Shown: positions 62,041-64,000 of the stretch, piece after piece
Position numbering within the stretch: position 1 is the first letter of the stretch
How the letters are laid out: each line of letters opens with the position of its first letter
Source of the DNA: an uncultured Collinsella sp.
Lineage (GTDB): Bacteria > Actinomycetota > Coriobacteriia > Coriobacteriales > Coriobacteriaceae
DNA: 64,000 nucleotides
Assembly: GCA_905213265.1 (NCBI GenBank)
Contig: CAJMHR010000002.1
Coordinates: 1-64,000 of the forward strand
Reading direction: 5' to 3'
Notes under the pieces: generated by a model
The model's database searches: none
Seen by the model: only the letters and a program-made list of their open reading frames with translations
What the model was told of the DNA's origin: nothing
Made by a program: the position numbers and the translations under genes

Positions 62041-62487
62041 TTACTCGGCGAGCTGCTTTAGCACATCGCAGGCGATCTCGATGGCATCGTCGATGCAGCC
62101 GGGGCAGCTGCGGAGCGGGCCCTGGTTCGAGCCAATGCCTTTGAGCGTGCCGCAGATGGTCGTCGTGTTCTTGTCGCCAAAGCGCTTGGCGATTTCGCGC
62201 GACAGCTTGTAGGTCTGGCCCTTGGTCTTGGGGTTTTCCATGCCGTCGCTCATCACGAAGCCCATGATGGCCACGGCGCCCGAGATAGCACCGCAGGTCT
62301 CGGTCATGCCACCCATGCCGGCACCAAAGCCCTCGGTGAGGGTAAAGGCGATCTGGGGGTCGAGTCCGACGGCAGGTGCGAGCGTGCAGGCGACGGCCTG
62401 CGCGCAGTTAAAGCCACGGGCGTGGTATTCGGCAGCCTGAGCCTGACAGGCGGTGATGTCGAGCTGGGCCGTATCGATTTGCTTCAT
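62041..62487 (-). CDS. C_GCAxxG_C_C family probable redox protein
   Basis: A 148-residue protein of the cysteine-rich C_GCAxxG_C_C family. The cysteines are in GFNCAQAVACTLA (C28), TETCGAISGAVAIMG, TTTICGTLKG and SCPGCIDDA. The clustered cysteines suggest metal or iron-sulfur binding and electron transfer; no reaction is known. AAGGAG precedes the start at 62487; the longer frame from 62631 is unsupported. A bulged 12-bp hairpin (62501-62513/62521-62532) lies just upstream, in its leader. Confidence 0.88.
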   Translation of the reverse strand: MKQIDTAQLDITACQAQAAEYHARGFNCAQAVACTLAPAVGLDPQIAFTLTEGFGAGMGGMTETCGAISGAVAIMGFVMSDGMENPKTKGQTYKLSREIAKRFGDKNTTTICGTLKGIGSNQGPLRSCPGCIDDAIEIACDVLKQLAE

Positions 62488-62650
62488 CGTTGTCTCCTTG
62501 GTCACGGTGTACCCGCCTATGGTACCCGTGACGGGGCATGTAATCATCGAGAGCTTCATGTATGCCTCGTTTTTATCTATCGAGCAAATGCCCAAGGCTT
62601 GAGATAAATACCCCTGATCAATTTGTCCCATAACCTACTTTGGGGATGGG

Positions 62651-62679
62651 TTGAGAGGGGTGCGGGGTAGCGGTATTGT
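62651..62679 (+). promoter_or_regulatory. Promoter of the metY-like gene
   Basis: TTGAGA (62651-62656), a 17-base spacer and TATTGT (62674-62679), 38 bases before the start codon. Confidence 0.6.
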
Positions 62680-62717
62680 GAACCGAATAAAACGTAACCC
62701 AGGCAAGGGAGCTAGAT

Positions 62718-64000
62718 ATGAGCAAGCAAACCATCGGTACCACATGTGTTCAGGGCGGCTATCACCCGGGAGATGCCGAGCCGCGCCAGGTGCCCATCTA
62801 CCAGTCCACCACGTGGAAGTACGACACGTCGGAGCATATGGGTAAGCTGTTTGACCTGGAGGAGTCGGGCTACTTCTACAGCCGCCTGCAGAACCCCACG
62901 TGCGATCTGGTTGCCGCCAAGATCTGCGAGATGGAGGGAGGCACCGCCGCGATGCTCACGAGCTCGGGCATGGCTGCGAACTTCCTCGCGATCTTTAACG
63001 TGGCCGGTGCCGGCGATCATGTGGTCGCTAGCTCTGCCATTTACGGCGGTACGTATAACCTGCTCGCCCACACCATGGGCCGCATGGGCGTGACCTGCAC
63101 GTTCGTCGCCCCCGACTGCACCGATGAGGAGCTCGAGGCAGCCTTTGAGCCCAATACCAAGCTCGTCTTTGGCGAGACGATTGCCAACCCCGCCCTTGCC
63201 GTGCTCGATATTGAGCGCTTTGCCAAGGCCGCACATGACCACGGCGTGCCGCTGATGGTCGATAACACCTTCCCGACGCCTGTGATGTGCCGTCCCTTTG
63301 AGTGGGGCGCCGACATCGTTACGCACTCCACCACCAAGTACATGGATGGACATGCTGCCTACCTGGGCGGCGTGATCGTTGACCACGGCCAGTTTGACTG
63401 GATGGCTCATGCGGACAAGTTCCCGGGTCTTACCACGCCCGATGAGAGCTACCACGGCGTGACCTATGTCGAGAAGTTTGGTCGCGAGGGTGCCTTCATT
63501 ACCAAGGCAACCGCTCAGCTCATGCGCGATCTTGGTCCTATGCAGAATCCGCAGGCGGCCTTCTTCCTGAACAGCTCGCTCGAGAGCCTGCATGTGCGCA
63601 TGCCGCGTCATTGCGAGAACGGCCTGGCCGTTGCCAAGTTCCTGCAGAGCCATCCCAAGGTGCGCTTCGTGAGCTATCCGGGCCTGGAGGGCGACAAGTA
63701 CTATGACCTCGCTCAGAAGTACATGCCAAACGGTACCTGCGGCGTTGTGAGCTTTGGCTTTAATGGTGGTCGCGCGGCGGCCGAGACCTTTATGAAGAGC
63801 CTCAAGCTCGCCCAGATCGCCACGCATGTGGCCGACGCCCGCACCTGCTGCCTGCATCCCGCTAACGCTACGCACCGCCAGATGAACGATGAGGAGCTCA
63901 TCGCCTGCGGTATCTCCGCCGACATGGTGCGCCTGTCGTGCGGCCTCGAGGACACGGCCGATCTGATTGCCGACCTTGAGCAGGCGCTCGAGCAGTGCTA
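62718..64000 (+). CDS. metY: O-acetylhomoserine sulfhydrylase / Cys-Met metabolism PLP enzyme (stop cut by window end)
   Basis: A 427-residue Cys/Met-metabolism PLP enzyme. The PLP lysine is in THSTTKYMDGHAAYLGG near residue 208, with SSGMAANFLAIF and ASSAIYGGTYNLL binding the phosphate. AAGGGAG precedes ATG 62718. The frame is open to the last base; the final two bases, TA, are probably the start of the stop codon, as 427 residues is a full family length. It uses sulfide with O-acetylhomoserine to make homocysteine, or acts as a gamma-lyase; sulfide could come from CyuA. The exact activity is uncertain. Confidence 0.88.
   Translation, partial: MSKQTIGTTCVQGGYHPGDAEPRQVPIYQSTTWKYDTSEHMGKLFDLEESGYFYSRLQNPTCDLVAAKICEMEGGTAAMLTSSGMAANFLAIFNVAGAGDHVVASSAIYGGTYNLLAHTMGRMGVTCTFVAPDCTDEELEAAFEPNTKLVFGETIANPALAVLDIERFAKAAHDHGVPLMVDNTFPTPVMCRPFEWGADIVTHSTTKYMDGHAAYLGGVIVDHGQFDWMAHADKFPGLTTPDESYHGVTYVEKFGREGAFITKATAQLMRDLGPMQNPQAAFFLNSSLESLHVRMPRHCENGLAVAKFLQSHPKVRFVSYPGLEGDKYYDLAQKYMPNGTCGVVSFGFNGGRAAAETFMKSLKLAQIATHVADARTCCLHPANATHRQMNDEELIACGISADMVRLSCGLEDTADLIADLEQALEQC

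Noticed and set aside
62488..62717. SAM or cobalamin riboswitch before the metY-like gene
   Set aside because: None of the conserved core sequences is present, and a direct promoter lies 38 bases before the start.

Overview
The window is a GC-rich (roughly 60 %) bacterial chromosome segment with no phage, insertion sequence or CRISPR array. Gene content and order point to an anaerobic actinobacterium of the class Coriobacteriia, most like Collinsella: a division cluster without ftsA but with sepF, divIVA and an FtsL-like protein, an arginine deiminase (ADI) pathway with a YfcC-type transporter, a cysteine desulfidase (CyuA), TTG and GTG starts, and short intergenic palindromes. The taxonomic call is inference from gene content; no database was searched.

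Layout. 1-5873: arginine catabolism (3' end of one arcA, then arcT-like aminotransferase, a second complete arcA, arcB, YfcC-type transporter). 5874-6477: structured repeats. 6478-11338: DUF1846 protein, small winged-helix protein, pyrG, xerD-like recombinase. 11798-27287: the dcw cluster mraZ-rsmH-ftsL-ftsI-murF-mraY-murD-ftsW-murG-murC-murB-ftsQ-ftsZ, almost gapless and all on the plus strand; murE and ftsA are missing. 27498-35413: pgeF, then pstSCAB-phoU, then yggS-sepF-yggT-divIVA. The phosphate operon therefore lies inside the usual ftsZ-pgeF-yggS-sepF-yggT-divIVA order. 35581-38217 (minus): nitroreductase, DUF47 protein and Pit phosphate transporter, with a tandem palindromic repeat between the first two. 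38466-41593: a hypothetical protein, a Bax inhibitor-1 family protein, a PARG-like protein and an SGNH hydrolase. 41654-44100 (minus): thiD and thiC behind a TPP riboswitch. 44172-50049: small membrane protein, yaaA, M18 aminopeptidase, polA. 50325-54886: a HAD phosphatase, then argG and argH. argG is preceded by a 24-codon arginine-rich leader ORF and a terminator-like hairpin. 55272-60317: ndk, rpiB, cyuA, HAD hydrolase, rpsA. 60642-61003: RNase P RNA. 61336-64000: YigZ-family protein, a C_GCAxxG_C_C protein and a metY-like sulfhydrylase whose stop codon is cut by the window edge.

How the parts fit together. The ADI genes degrade arginine to ornithine, carbamoyl phosphate and ammonia, while argG/argH can rebuild arginine from citrulline. 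The division cluster supplies lipid II synthesis (murF/mraY/murD/murG/murC/murB), septal synthesis (ftsW/ftsI/ftsQ/ftsL) and the Z ring with its membrane anchor (ftsZ/sepF), plus the polar/septal organiser divIVA. Two phosphate systems (Pst and Pit) sit within 10 kb of each other.

The least explained material is intergenic. It comprises (i) a nested palindromic element (6015-6255, 57887-58055, 61012-61235) whose outer 15-bp stem differs completely between copies yet pairs perfectly in each; (ii) a roughly 70-bp hairpin seen three times; (iii) a tandem pair of hairpins with a conserved loop at 36271-36471; (iv) a 31-bp-stem palindrome at 50187-50310; (v) the putative arginine attenuator before argG; and (vi) a yggT gene with no ATG, GTG or TTG start that lies in frame with the sepF stop codon.
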